Assembly: GCA_964627045.1 (NCBI GenBank) | Contig: CAZVIK010000103.1 | Coordinates: forward strand, 1-13,128 | Direction of reading: 5' to 3' | Length of the DNA stretch: 13,128 nucleotides | Origin: CAZVIK01 sp964627045 | Lineage (GTDB): Bacteria; Acidobacteriota; Terriglobia; Bryobacterales; Bryobacteraceae | Part shown: piece by piece, positions 6,921 to 12,892 of the stretch | Numbering within the stretch: the first letter of the stretch is position 1 | How the letters are laid out: each line of letters starts with the position of its first letter | Position numbers and translations under genes: made by a program | Notes under the pieces: generated by a model | What the model was told of the DNA's origin: nothing | The model's input: the letters and a program-made list of their open reading frames with translations, nothing else | Databases searched by the model: none

Positions 6921-7601
6921 TCAATCCACCGTGGCGCTCAGGTAGAGCATCCGCTGCTTCAGGCCGCCCAGCAACGCCCCCGCAAACAGCGCCATGTCGG
7001 CGCAATAACGCAATCCCGTAAAAGCCAGCCCCAACGCCAACCCGTGCCGCTTCACGTCGGGCCAGGCGTAACTCGCCGCCAGCGCCGCCGTAAGCGCCAG
7101 GCCCGCCCACGTTCCCGGCGACCCCGCCAGCCACACCGCCGCCGTCGCCAGCCCGGCCAGGTGCAGCCACAGGAAATTGGTCAGGAACACCACCACCGCC
7201 ACCGGCGACGGCCGGTAGAACAGGCACGCGTAGCGCACGCCTCCGGGCGCCGGATAGCGGACGTAGCATTCCACCGCAGGGTCGTTGTGTTTGGCAAAGA
7301 CGTAGGGATGATACCGCCCGTAGCCGAACCACTTGCGGACCATCTCGCGCAAGCGCGTCGGGTTGCGGTGCTTCACCACGGCATTCCGCCGCAGGTACAA
7401 CTCCCATCCATCCGTCAGCACCCGCGCGCACACGTCGCAATCCTCGCCCGTCACGCACCCCGGATCGTATCCCCCGATTCGCTCCATCGCCGTCCGCCGG
7501 AACGCCACGTTGGCCCCCGCGAAGAACGGCGCGATCGTTGGATGCCTCGCCTTGTCGAGATACCCCTCCTGCTGGAGGTTCGCCAGTATCTGTACGATCA
7601 T
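6921..7601 (-). CDS. C-terminal half of a membrane family 2 glycosyltransferase (split gene)
   Basis: 226 residues from the ATG at 7599-7601. The frame is open to 7757, but upstream of the ATG it gives only out-of-frame translation of the preceding gene. Visible motifs are the second half of a GT2 domain: FFAGANVAFRRTAMERIGGY (26-45), GEDCDVCARVL (52-62) with the E53/D54 pair, and VVKHRNP (75-81). Hydrophobic stretches at about 131-160, 163-180 and 186-212 suggest two or three C-terminal membrane helices. The donor-binding half with its DDD motif is encoded just upstream in another frame, so this piece alone lacks the metal-binding motif. The start overlaps the upstream stop (ATGA) and has an AAGGAG 10 nt before it, so separate translation is plausible. 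Either a true two-chain enzyme or a frameshifted gene. Confidence 0.75.
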   Translation of the reverse strand: MIVQILANLQQEGYLDKARHPTIAPFFAGANVAFRRTAMERIGGYDPGCVTGEDCDVCARVLTDGWELYLRRNAVVKHRNPTRLREMVRKWFGYGRYHPYVFAKHNDPAVECYVRYPAPGGVRYACLFYRPSPVAVVVFLTNFLWLHLAGLATAAVWLAGSPGTWAGLALTAALAASYAWPDVKRHGLALGLAFTGLRYCADMALFAGALLGGLKQRMLYLSATVD

Positions 7602-9718
7602 CCGGCGCGCTCTCCTTCCCCGGCCGGCCCCGTCTCCATCCGCGCGCCGTGGAAGCGCGCCACCAGTCCGGTCAGTCCCTCGATGGCGCTCAGGTTGCCG
7701 CCCACCGAACCCACGTGCGGGTCTTTCAGAAACGGTTTTTCGATTTCCGCCAGCCAATCGGGTTCCGCCTCGCAGTCGTCGTCGATGAACGCGATCACGT
7801 CGCCCGTGGCCTCCCGCAACGCCGCGTTGCGCGCGTATGGGATCCCCACCGTCTCTTCGCGGAAATACCTCACATTCAGCCGGCCCGTGAAGGACCGCGC
7901 CATCGCCTCGGTCCCGTCGGTCGATGCGTTGTCGATGATGACGACCTCATCGGGCCGCCGCGTCTGCACCGCCAGCGACTCCATCGCCCTTCCCAGCATC
8001 GCCGCCCGGTTCCGCGTGGCGATCGCCACGGTCACCGCGAGCTGCGTCATCGGCGGCTCCGGCAGCCGCACCTCCCCGCCGCCGGACTCCCCGGCCATCG
8101 CCGCCAGCTTTCTCACGTAAGCCGCCGCCCACACCGTGTAGCGCGCCAACTCGGAGGCTTCCCCGCGCCTCTCGGCCTCGTACTCACTCAGAATCGTTTC
8201 GAGAACATCCTTCTCACCGGGCGTCGCGACCGCCAATGCCTCGGCCACCTGGCGGCTGGTCGCCGGAACCTCCGCCGCGCCATCGCCTGGTTGCAGGCAA
8301 ACGTAGGTCGCCCGCAGCGTCTCCCAGAACACCAGGAAGAAATCGGCCGCCCCCATCTGGAAGACCTCCGGCTCCCGGAACAGCCCGCGCAACGCCCGCG
8401 CCCGGTGTTCCAGCGCCTCGGCCCCTCCGTAGGCCCTCGCGACGCGAATGGTGCCCGCCGTCGCCAGCCCGCTTCCGCCGGCCGTCTGCGCGATGCAGGC
8501 GAACAACTCCGGCGCGGTCTGCGGATCGCGCACCGTCCAGCCCGGCGCCGGATGCAGCGCCAGCGCCAGCGCGCCGTCGCAGAAATGCCCGTTCACCCGC
8601 GCGCCGAGCGGCTTCAATCGCCTGTTGAACTCGCGCAACCGCCCGGCCCGCGGCAGCCTCTTCCCGGTCACGATCAGGTCGAACGCGTCCACCGTCGCGC
8701 CCGCGAACCGCCCCGGCTCCAGGCCCACGGCCGCCAGCGCATGGAAATCCAGCCGCGGCATCAGGATCGCCCGATCGATTCCGTCCAGCGCCGCGCACGC
8801 CTCCTCGATCCGCCTCCGCGCCCCGGACCCCAGCAGCCGCCCGATATCGTCCTCGTCCACCGCCCGTACGCGCAGCGCCTTTGGCACGGCCCCATCCTCG
8901 GCTGGGCGTCCGAAGGCCTCACGGGCCAGCCGGGTGAACGCCTCCAGCACCGCGTCCACCGGCAACTCCCGGGAACTCAGCAAATCGCCGCGCCAGCGGG
9001 CGACCTCGGTGAGCGCATCTCGAACCTCAGGCTTCGCCTCAGCGGCACGCTTGAGCGCCGCGTCACGCCCGCCATGGTTGCCCCGGCCGGACACCGCCAG
9101 CCACGCCTTGGCGGCGTCGGCGGTCATTTTGTAGGCGATGTAGCGCCGCAGGTAGGCCGGCTGCCCGTCGTCCGGCAGCAACTCCCGTGACAGGTAGCGC
9201 CAGCTCGACAGCAGTTCGAAGCGCTCTTCTCCGGCGCCGGCGTCCTCCGGCGGCAGGTAGTCGAACACGTCCCGCCCCCACAGCCGCCGCCACTCGCGCC
9301 GCCCGGCGTCGAAGCGCTGCCGGTAGAACGGACTGTGCGCGTATAGTTCGCGGAATTCCTCGGGATGGTAGACCGCCAGTTCACCGTCGCCGAGCATCGG
9401 GATCGCGCGCCGCAACGATTCGTACCGATTCCGCACCCGCGCCGCGTCCCGCTTCCGGTTCTCGCTGTCCACCATCACCAGCAGGTCGATATCGCTGAGC
9501 CCGTACACCGGCCGGCCCGAAGCCATCCCCCGGCGCAGGTACACGCACACGACCCCGGGCAGGCCGCCCAATCGGCGTCGGCACAGCCGGATCGCCGCCC
9601 AGTAGAGAATCCGGTATCCCGCCGTAAATGGGAAGAACTGCGTCCGGAGGGCAAACCTCTGAAGAAAACGGCCCCCGCCGCGCGATCCGGCATCGGCGGG
9701 CGTATGTCCATCGCTCAT
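7598..9718 (-). CDS. Nucleotidyltransferase-like protein (copy B) fused to the N-terminal half of a GT2 glycosyltransferase
   Basis: 706 residues from the ATG at 9718. Residues ~1-545 are homologous to the protein at 881-2332: YLRRG (60-64), LSDIDLLVMV (74-83) with metal-binding D76 and D78, LRRAIPMLG (102-110), a possible third carboxylate E113, and a similar helical C-terminal part. After a Gly/Pro-rich linker (~542-556) a GT2 domain begins: VAIATRN (564-570), IIDNASTDGT (594-603), YARNAAL (628-634) and DDD (646-648). It stops at residue 706, in mid-fold, just before the acceptor-binding half. That half follows in the next frame from 7601. An internal ATG at 8050 (M557), with GGAG 6 nt before it, could give a separate GT chain. 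Upstream lies a repeat array instead of an adjacent gene, so it probably has its own promoter there. Substrate unknown. Confidence 0.65.
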   Translation of the reverse strand: MSDGHTPADAGSRGGGRFLQRFALRTQFFPFTAGYRILYWAAIRLCRRRLGGLPGVVCVYLRRGMASGRPVYGLSDIDLLVMVDSENRKRDAARVRNRYESLRRAIPMLGDGELAVYHPEEFRELYAHSPFYRQRFDAGRREWRRLWGRDVFDYLPPEDAGAGEERFELLSSWRYLSRELLPDDGQPAYLRRYIAYKMTADAAKAWLAVSGRGNHGGRDAALKRAAEAKPEVRDALTEVARWRGDLLSSRELPVDAVLEAFTRLAREAFGRPAEDGAVPKALRVRAVDEDDIGRLLGSGARRRIEEACAALDGIDRAILMPRLDFHALAAVGLEPGRFAGATVDAFDLIVTGKRLPRAGRLREFNRRLKPLGARVNGHFCDGALALALHPAPGWTVRDPQTAPELFACIAQTAGGSGLATAGTIRVARAYGGAEALEHRARALRGLFREPEVFQMGAADFFLVFWETLRATYVCLQPGDGAAEVPATSRQVAEALAVATPGEKDVLETILSEYEAERRGEASELARYTVWAAAYVRKLAAMAGESGGGEVRLPEPPMTQLAVTVAIATRNRAAMLGRAMESLAVQTRRPDEVVIIDNASTDGTEAMARSFTGRLNVRYFREETVGIPYARNAALREATGDVIAFIDDDCEAEPDWLAEIEKPFLKDPHVGSVGGNLSAIEGLTGLVARFHGARMETGPAGEGERAG
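7612..7617 (-). promoter_or_regulatory. Ribosome binding site AAGGAG for the GT2 C-terminal half
   Basis: AAGGAG on the minus strand, 10 nt before the ATG at 7601 and within the upstream coding sequence. It favours reinitiation at the ATGA overlap and decides the start of the downstream piece. Purine-rich runs encoding Gly-Glu-Gly-Glu could also produce it by chance. Confidence 0.4.
8048..8060 (-). promoter_or_regulatory. Possible internal translation start for the GT2 domain within the fusion gene
   Basis: Minus strand: GGAG (8060-8057), 6 nt, then ATG (8050-8048), encoding MTQ at residue 557. The unfused GT2 at 2329 also begins MTQ, with the same ATGACNCAG bases. This suggests that the site is the relic of, or still is, a separate gene start. 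Confidence 0.35.
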
Positions 9719-9768
9719 CCCAGAACCCAGTATGCCCGATCCCGCACTTCTCGCGCCTTCTGCGAGGA

Positions 9769-9811
9769 AGCCCTGCCTTCCGATCTGGAGCAGGCCGCCA
9801 GACCTGCCACG
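9769..9811 (+). repeat. 43-bp direct repeat, copy 1
   Basis: Starts AGCCCTGCCTTCCGAT and ends AGACCTGCCACG. It matches 10036-10078 at 41 of 43 positions, differing at positions 17 (C/G) and 27 (C/T). Its right part folds as a hairpin with one wobble pair. It is followed directly by another hairpin, GTGGGC/GCCCAC, at 9811-9828. Confidence 0.8.
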
Positions 9812-9890
9812 TGGGCAGTCCCGCCCACGGTTGGCGTTCGCCGCCGTCGTTGCTTGTGGCCTGTGCTATTGCAGCCGCCCGCCGTTGTAA

Positions 9891-9911
9891 GGGCTTGGCG
9901 CTGCCAAGCCC
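9891..9911. repeat. Perfect 9-bp hairpin within the repeat array
   Basis: GGGCTTGGC (9891-9899) pairs exactly with GCCAAGCCC (9903-9911) around a 3-nt loop, GCT. No T-run follows on either strand. It lies between the two 43-bp repeats. Confidence 0.6.
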
Positions 9912-9975
9912 AACCCGGCAGCGCCCCTTGTGTGCCGGCCCTTTCCCCCGCTTCACCGGCCTCGCCTCTTGTGGG

Positions 9976-10015
9976 GCAGCCTTTCCAGGCTGCGGCAGGG
10001 CTTTCCAGCCCTGCC
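9976..10015. repeat. Two adjacent perfect hairpins with identical TTCC loops
   Basis: Hairpin 1 (9976-9993): GCAGCCT, loop TTCC, AGGCTGC. Hairpin 2 (9994-10015): GGCAGGGCT, loop TTCC, AGCCCTGCC. They abut with no gap. A degenerate version of the same pair is at 3513-3549. The paired-stem layout recalls REP/BIME elements. Confidence 0.75.
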
Positions 10016-10035
10016 CCGTCTGCGTTTTGTGGAAC

Positions 10036-10078
10036 AGCCCTGCCTTCCGATGTGGAGCAGGTCGCCAGACCTGCCACG
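10036..10078 (+). repeat. 43-bp direct repeat, copy 2
   Basis: Second copy of the 9769-9811 repeat (41/43 identical). It contains GCAGGTC-GCCA-GACCTGC (10057-10074), a perfect 7-bp stem with a 4-nt loop. The T/C difference from copy 1 lies in the stem: copy 1 has a mismatch or wobble where copy 2 pairs. Confidence 0.8.
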
Positions 10079-10167
10079 CCAGCAGTCTTGCCGGCGGATG
10101 GCACTCATCTTCGCCGTGGCGCACGCACTCCCGCGCGCCGCGTCGGCGCCACACGCACACCCGGCCG

Positions 10168-11016
10168 CTACACGTCACATACGCGGAACGCCTCTTCCAG
10201 CCCCGCCTGCGGGTCGCCGCGCGGGCTGAACTCATGCGCCAGCCAGCCCGCGTACCCGGTCTCCACAATCGCCCGCGCAATCGCCGGATAATTCAACTCC
10301 TGCGTGGGACTCAGCTCATTGCGCCCGGGGTTTCCTGCCGTGTGGAAGTGCCCGATGTATTGTATGTTGTCCCGGATGGTGCGTATGATGTCGCCCTCCA
10401 TCACTTGCATGTGGTAGATGTCGTACAGTAACTTCACTCGCGGCGACGCCGCGCGCTTGCACAACTCCACTCCATACGCGGTCCGGTCGGCCTGGTAGTC
10501 GGGATGGTTCACCTTGCTGTTGAGCAACTCCATGCACAGCGTGATGCCTTTGTCCTCGGCTTCGGTCTTCACCTTGTTGATGAAGGCGAGGGAATTCTCC
10601 AGCGCCTGTTCGTCCGGCATGCCCTTACGGTTCCCCGCCAGCAGGATCACGTTCGGCCCGCCTTCGGCCACCGCCTGCGCGATCCCTTCCCGCACTTCCT
10701 TCTCGCAACCGGCGTGGAACTGCGGCTGGTTGATCCCGTCGGGAATGGACCGCGTGCCGTAGATCATCGTCGGCACCAAGCCGTACTTCTTCATGGTGGG
10801 ATACTCCTTGGGCCCCACCAGGTCCAACCCCCCGAATCCGATCTTCGCGGCCAGCCGGCACACGCCCTCGAAATCGCTGCGCAGTTTTCCGAAACACCCG
10901 AGCGTGGCCGACTGCCGCAACTTCCCCTTGGCGGCCGGCGGCGCCTGCACGGTTCCTCTTGCGATGCCCGCCAGCGCCGGCGCCATCGCTCCCAAAAGCA
11001 TCGATCTTCTGTCCAT
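10168..11016 (-). CDS. Hydroxypyruvate isomerase-like TIM-barrel protein with Tat-like leader
   Basis: 282 residues from the ATG at 11016; in-frame ATGs at 11028, 11037 and 11043 are alternatives. I chose 11016 because it gives MDRRSMLLG, a twin-arginine-like leader followed by an Ala-rich hydrophobic stretch (to about residue 20), and leaves a normal leader after the predicted -10 box. The body is a sugar-phosphate-isomerase/AP-endonuclease-2-type barrel: FGGLDLVGP (61-69), MELLN with E163, LLYDIYHMQ with D199 and H202, IGHFHTAGNPGR with H223/H225, and HEFSPRGDP with E262, in the order of the metal and proton-transfer residues of the Hyi family. Cytoplasmic Hyi converts hydroxypyruvate and tartronate semialdehyde; an exported form is more likely a sugar or keto-sugar isomerase/epimerase of unknown substrate. 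It points the same way as arm B but is separated from it by the repeat array. Confidence 0.8.
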   Translation of the reverse strand: MDRRSMLLGAMAPALAGIARGTVQAPPAAKGKLRQSATLGCFGKLRSDFEGVCRLAAKIGFGGLDLVGPKEYPTMKKYGLVPTMIYGTRSIPDGINQPQFHAGCEKEVREGIAQAVAEGGPNVILLAGNRKGMPDEQALENSLAFINKVKTEAEDKGITLCMELLNSKVNHPDYQADRTAYGVELCKRAASPRVKLLYDIYHMQVMEGDIIRTIRDNIQYIGHFHTAGNPGRNELSPTQELNYPAIARAIVETGYAGWLAHEFSPRGDPQAGLEEAFRVCDV

Positions 11017-11059
11017 GCCGATCCCCATTTCCCGCATCCGCATGCCGCGTGCGCCCTGA

Positions 11060-11068
11060 ATTCTATCA
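11060..11068 (-). promoter_or_regulatory. Extended -10 element for the isomerase-like gene
   Basis: On the minus strand, TGATAGAAT: a TG one base before TAGAAT (5 of 6 to TATAAT). No good -35 at 16-18 nt, which extended -10 promoters tolerate. Transcription would begin near 11053, giving a leader of about 37 nt before the ATG at 11016. Confidence 0.4.
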
Positions 11069-11090
11069 CAGGCAAAACAGGCCCCTGCGG

Positions 11091-11096
11091 TACAAT
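11091..11096 (+). promoter_or_regulatory. -10 box TACAAT just before the kinase gene
   Basis: TACAAT (5 of 6 to consensus) lies 11 nt before the ATG at 11108, so the transcript would start within a few bases of the start codon. No clear -35 at 17 nt. No ribosome binding site precedes the ATG, which fits a near-leaderless mRNA. Confidence 0.4.
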
Positions 11097-11107
11097 GACA
11101 ACGCGGA

Positions 11108-12838
11108 ATGGAACGGATCGGCCGCTACCAGATTGAATCCGAAATCGGGCGCGGAGCCATGGGCGTCGTTTACCGCGCCCTGGACCCCGCCATCGGCCGC
11201 ACCGTGGCCATCAAGACCATCCGGATGGGGGACATCGCCGACCCCGCCGAGCGGGAGCGCATGCGCAACCGCCTGCTTCACGAGGCGCGGTCGGCGGGCA
11301 CCCTTTCCCACCCCGGCATCGTCACCGTCTACGACGTGGGTGAGCACGACGACACCGCCTACATCGCCATGGAGTACGTCAACGGGCCGCCGCTTGAGAA
11401 GGTCCTCAACCTGGCCGAGCCGCCGCCGCCCGCCCTGCTCTTCCGCGTTCTGAAAGAGACCGCCGCCGCCCTGGACTACGCCCACAAAAAGGGAATCGTT
11501 CATCGCGACATCAAGCCCGCCAACATCATGATCCACGAGGACAGCACGGTGAAGATCACCGATTTCGGCGTGGCCAAGATCCCGGCGTCGCTGCTCGCCA
11601 CGCAGGCCGGAACCGTCATCGGAACTCCCTGCTACATGTCGCCCGAACAGGCCCTCGGCCGGCCCGTCGACGGCCGCTCGGACCAGTTCTCCCTCGCCGT
11701 GGTCGCCTACGAGATGCTCACCGGCCAGAAGCCTTTCGGTTCGGACAACATCGCTTCGGTCGTTTACCAGATCGCCCACCAGGAGCCGCCCGCGCCCACC
11801 TCCCTCAACCGCACCCTTACCTGGCAGGTGGATACCGTGCTCGCCCGCGCGCTGCACAAAGGCCCCGCCGGCCGTTACGCGGCCTGCACCGGCTTCGTCA
11901 ACGCACTGGAATCGGCGTGCAAGGCCGCCAAAGGGTGGAAGCCGCTGCCGCGTGGCGGCGTGCAGGACCTTCCCACCGTGGAGGTGACCGCCGCAATTCC
12001 CGCGGCTCCCCCGGCCGCGCCCTCGTTGCCGCCTCCCCAGACCGAACCGGCCCCGGCCGCCGCCCCCGCGCCGCGCGCCTCCAGGCCTGCGAGTACGCTC
12101 GCCGTGGGACTTCTCTTGGTGATCGCCTCGGTCGTTTTGCTTGCCAGCGCGGCCTGGCTGTTCGGGTGGTTCCGCGCGGAGGCTCCCCCGCCGCGGGCCG
12201 CCGCCGAACCTGCGCCCGTGGCTTCCACCCCGGCCGCACGCCCCAGCCCCGCCGGAGCCATGGTGCCCGCGCCGGCCGATCCGGCCACCACGACCGAAAC
12301 GCCGGAGTCCCAAACGAACCCAACCGGCCCCGCTCCCGCCACTGCGAGCCCCGCCGCGGTCGAACCGGCGCCGGCGGCCGCCATTACTGAAAGCGCCAAA
12401 CCGGAACCGCTTCCTTCGGTGGAGTACCCCGTCTTCCTGCGCTCGTCGCCACCAGGAGCCCGAGTGACGTTCGATGGCCAACCGGAGATCGCTTGCGTGA
12501 CGCCGTGCTCCTTGCGGCTGCCGACCGGGCGGCACACCGTGTCGGCGAATCTCGCCGGACACAGAACCGCCTTGCGAATCTTGAGAATACCGGACGAGAC
12601 GAGTGTTTATCTTTATCTCGTTCCTCAGGTTGGACAGGTGCTCGTCACCAGCGAGCCGGCCGGCGCGGCGATTCTGGTGAACGGCCAGAAGCGGAAGGAG
12701 ACCACCCCGGCCTCCTTGGAACTTCCCGCCGGGAAGCACACCATCGGCGTTGCCCGCGACGGATACCAGCAGGACCAACAGGACGTCGAAATCAAGGATA
12801 CCGCCTTCGTCCGGTTGAGCTTTATTCTAGGAAAATGA
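11108..12838 (+). CDS. Membrane Ser/Thr protein kinase (PknB-like) with two C-terminal PEGA domains
   Basis: 576 residues. Kinase domain at about 7-270: glycine loop GRGAMG (14-19), lysine K36 in VAIK, likely alpha-C glutamate E59, catalytic loop HRDIKPAN (132-139, D134), DFG (152-154), GTPCYMSPE (172-180), and D192 in SDQFSL. All catalytic residues are present, so it should be active. A Pro/Ala-rich juxtamembrane stretch (~290-328) leads to one membrane helix (330-354), then a second Pro/Ala-rich linker (~356-437) and two PEGA repeats (about 440-505, SSPPGARVTFDG; and 510-575, TSEPAGAAILVNG). The kinase should face the cytoplasm, with the PEGA domains outside, possibly binding surface or wall material. 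Acidobacteria encode many such kinases; its targets cannot be told. It is divergent from the isomerase-like gene, 91 bp from the chosen start there. Confidence 0.93.
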   Translation: MERIGRYQIESEIGRGAMGVVYRALDPAIGRTVAIKTIRMGDIADPAERERMRNRLLHEARSAGTLSHPGIVTVYDVGEHDDTAYIAMEYVNGPPLEKVLNLAEPPPPALLFRVLKETAAALDYAHKKGIVHRDIKPANIMIHEDSTVKITDFGVAKIPASLLATQAGTVIGTPCYMSPEQALGRPVDGRSDQFSLAVVAYEMLTGQKPFGSDNIASVVYQIAHQEPPAPTSLNRTLTWQVDTVLARALHKGPAGRYAACTGFVNALESACKAAKGWKPLPRGGVQDLPTVEVTAAIPAAPPAAPSLPPPQTEPAPAAAPAPRASRPASTLAVGLLLVIASVVLLASAAWLFGWFRAEAPPPRAAAEPAPVASTPAARPSPAGAMVPAPADPATTTETPESQTNPTGPAPATASPAAVEPAPAAAITESAKPEPLPSVEYPVFLRSSPPGARVTFDGQPEIACVTPCSLRLPTGRHTVSANLAGHRTALRILRIPDETSVYLYLVPQVGQVLVTSEPAGAAILVNGQKRKETTPASLELPAGKHTIGVARDGYQQDQQDVEIKDTAFVRLSFILGK

Positions 12839-12852
12839 ATATGATCTGATTT

Positions 12853-12883
12853 TATCCGGGCGAAACATATTACTGCCCGGATA
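12853..12883. terminator. Shared hairpin between convergent kinase and E1 beta genes
   Basis: TATCCGGGC (12853-12861) and GCCCGGATA (12875-12883) form a perfect 9-bp stem with a 13-nt loop, centred in the 54-bp gap between two convergent genes. A short T-run lies on the left flank, but no long U-tract follows in either direction, so termination may be weak or factor-assisted. Confidence 0.5.
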
Positions 12884-12892
12884 TAACAGGCC

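Larger units (their letters stand above)
9719..10167. other. Repeat-filled spacer between the isomerase-like and nucleotidyltransferase-GT genes
   Basis: 449 bp with no convincing gene; the open frames crossing it on both strands are translations of hairpin repeats. About 9769-10078 is occupied by inverted and direct repeats listed separately. The remainder (10079-10167) holds nothing I recognise. The promoter for the minus-strand arm B should lie here or upstream, but I see no clear -35/-10 pair. Confidence 0.5.

Noticed and set aside
7602..7757. Extension of the GT2 C-half upstream of 7601
   Set aside because: This part is an out-of-frame translation of the GT2 N-half (Arg/Gly-rich); family-like sequence starts about at the ATG at 7601.
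9769..10078. CRISPR array
   Set aside because: Only two copies of the 43-mer, 224 bp apart, with other hairpins between; no regular spacer length and no cas genes.
9381..10280. Minus-strand 299-codon frame and plus-strand frames (9365-10291, 9628-10431) over the repeat array
   Set aside because: They translate hairpin repeats and the edges of real genes; no domain is recognisable.
11066..12778. 570-codon open frame antisense to the kinase
   Set aside because: Gly/Arg-rich translation with no motif, produced by the GC bias of the kinase's third positions; the plus-strand kinase is unambiguous.
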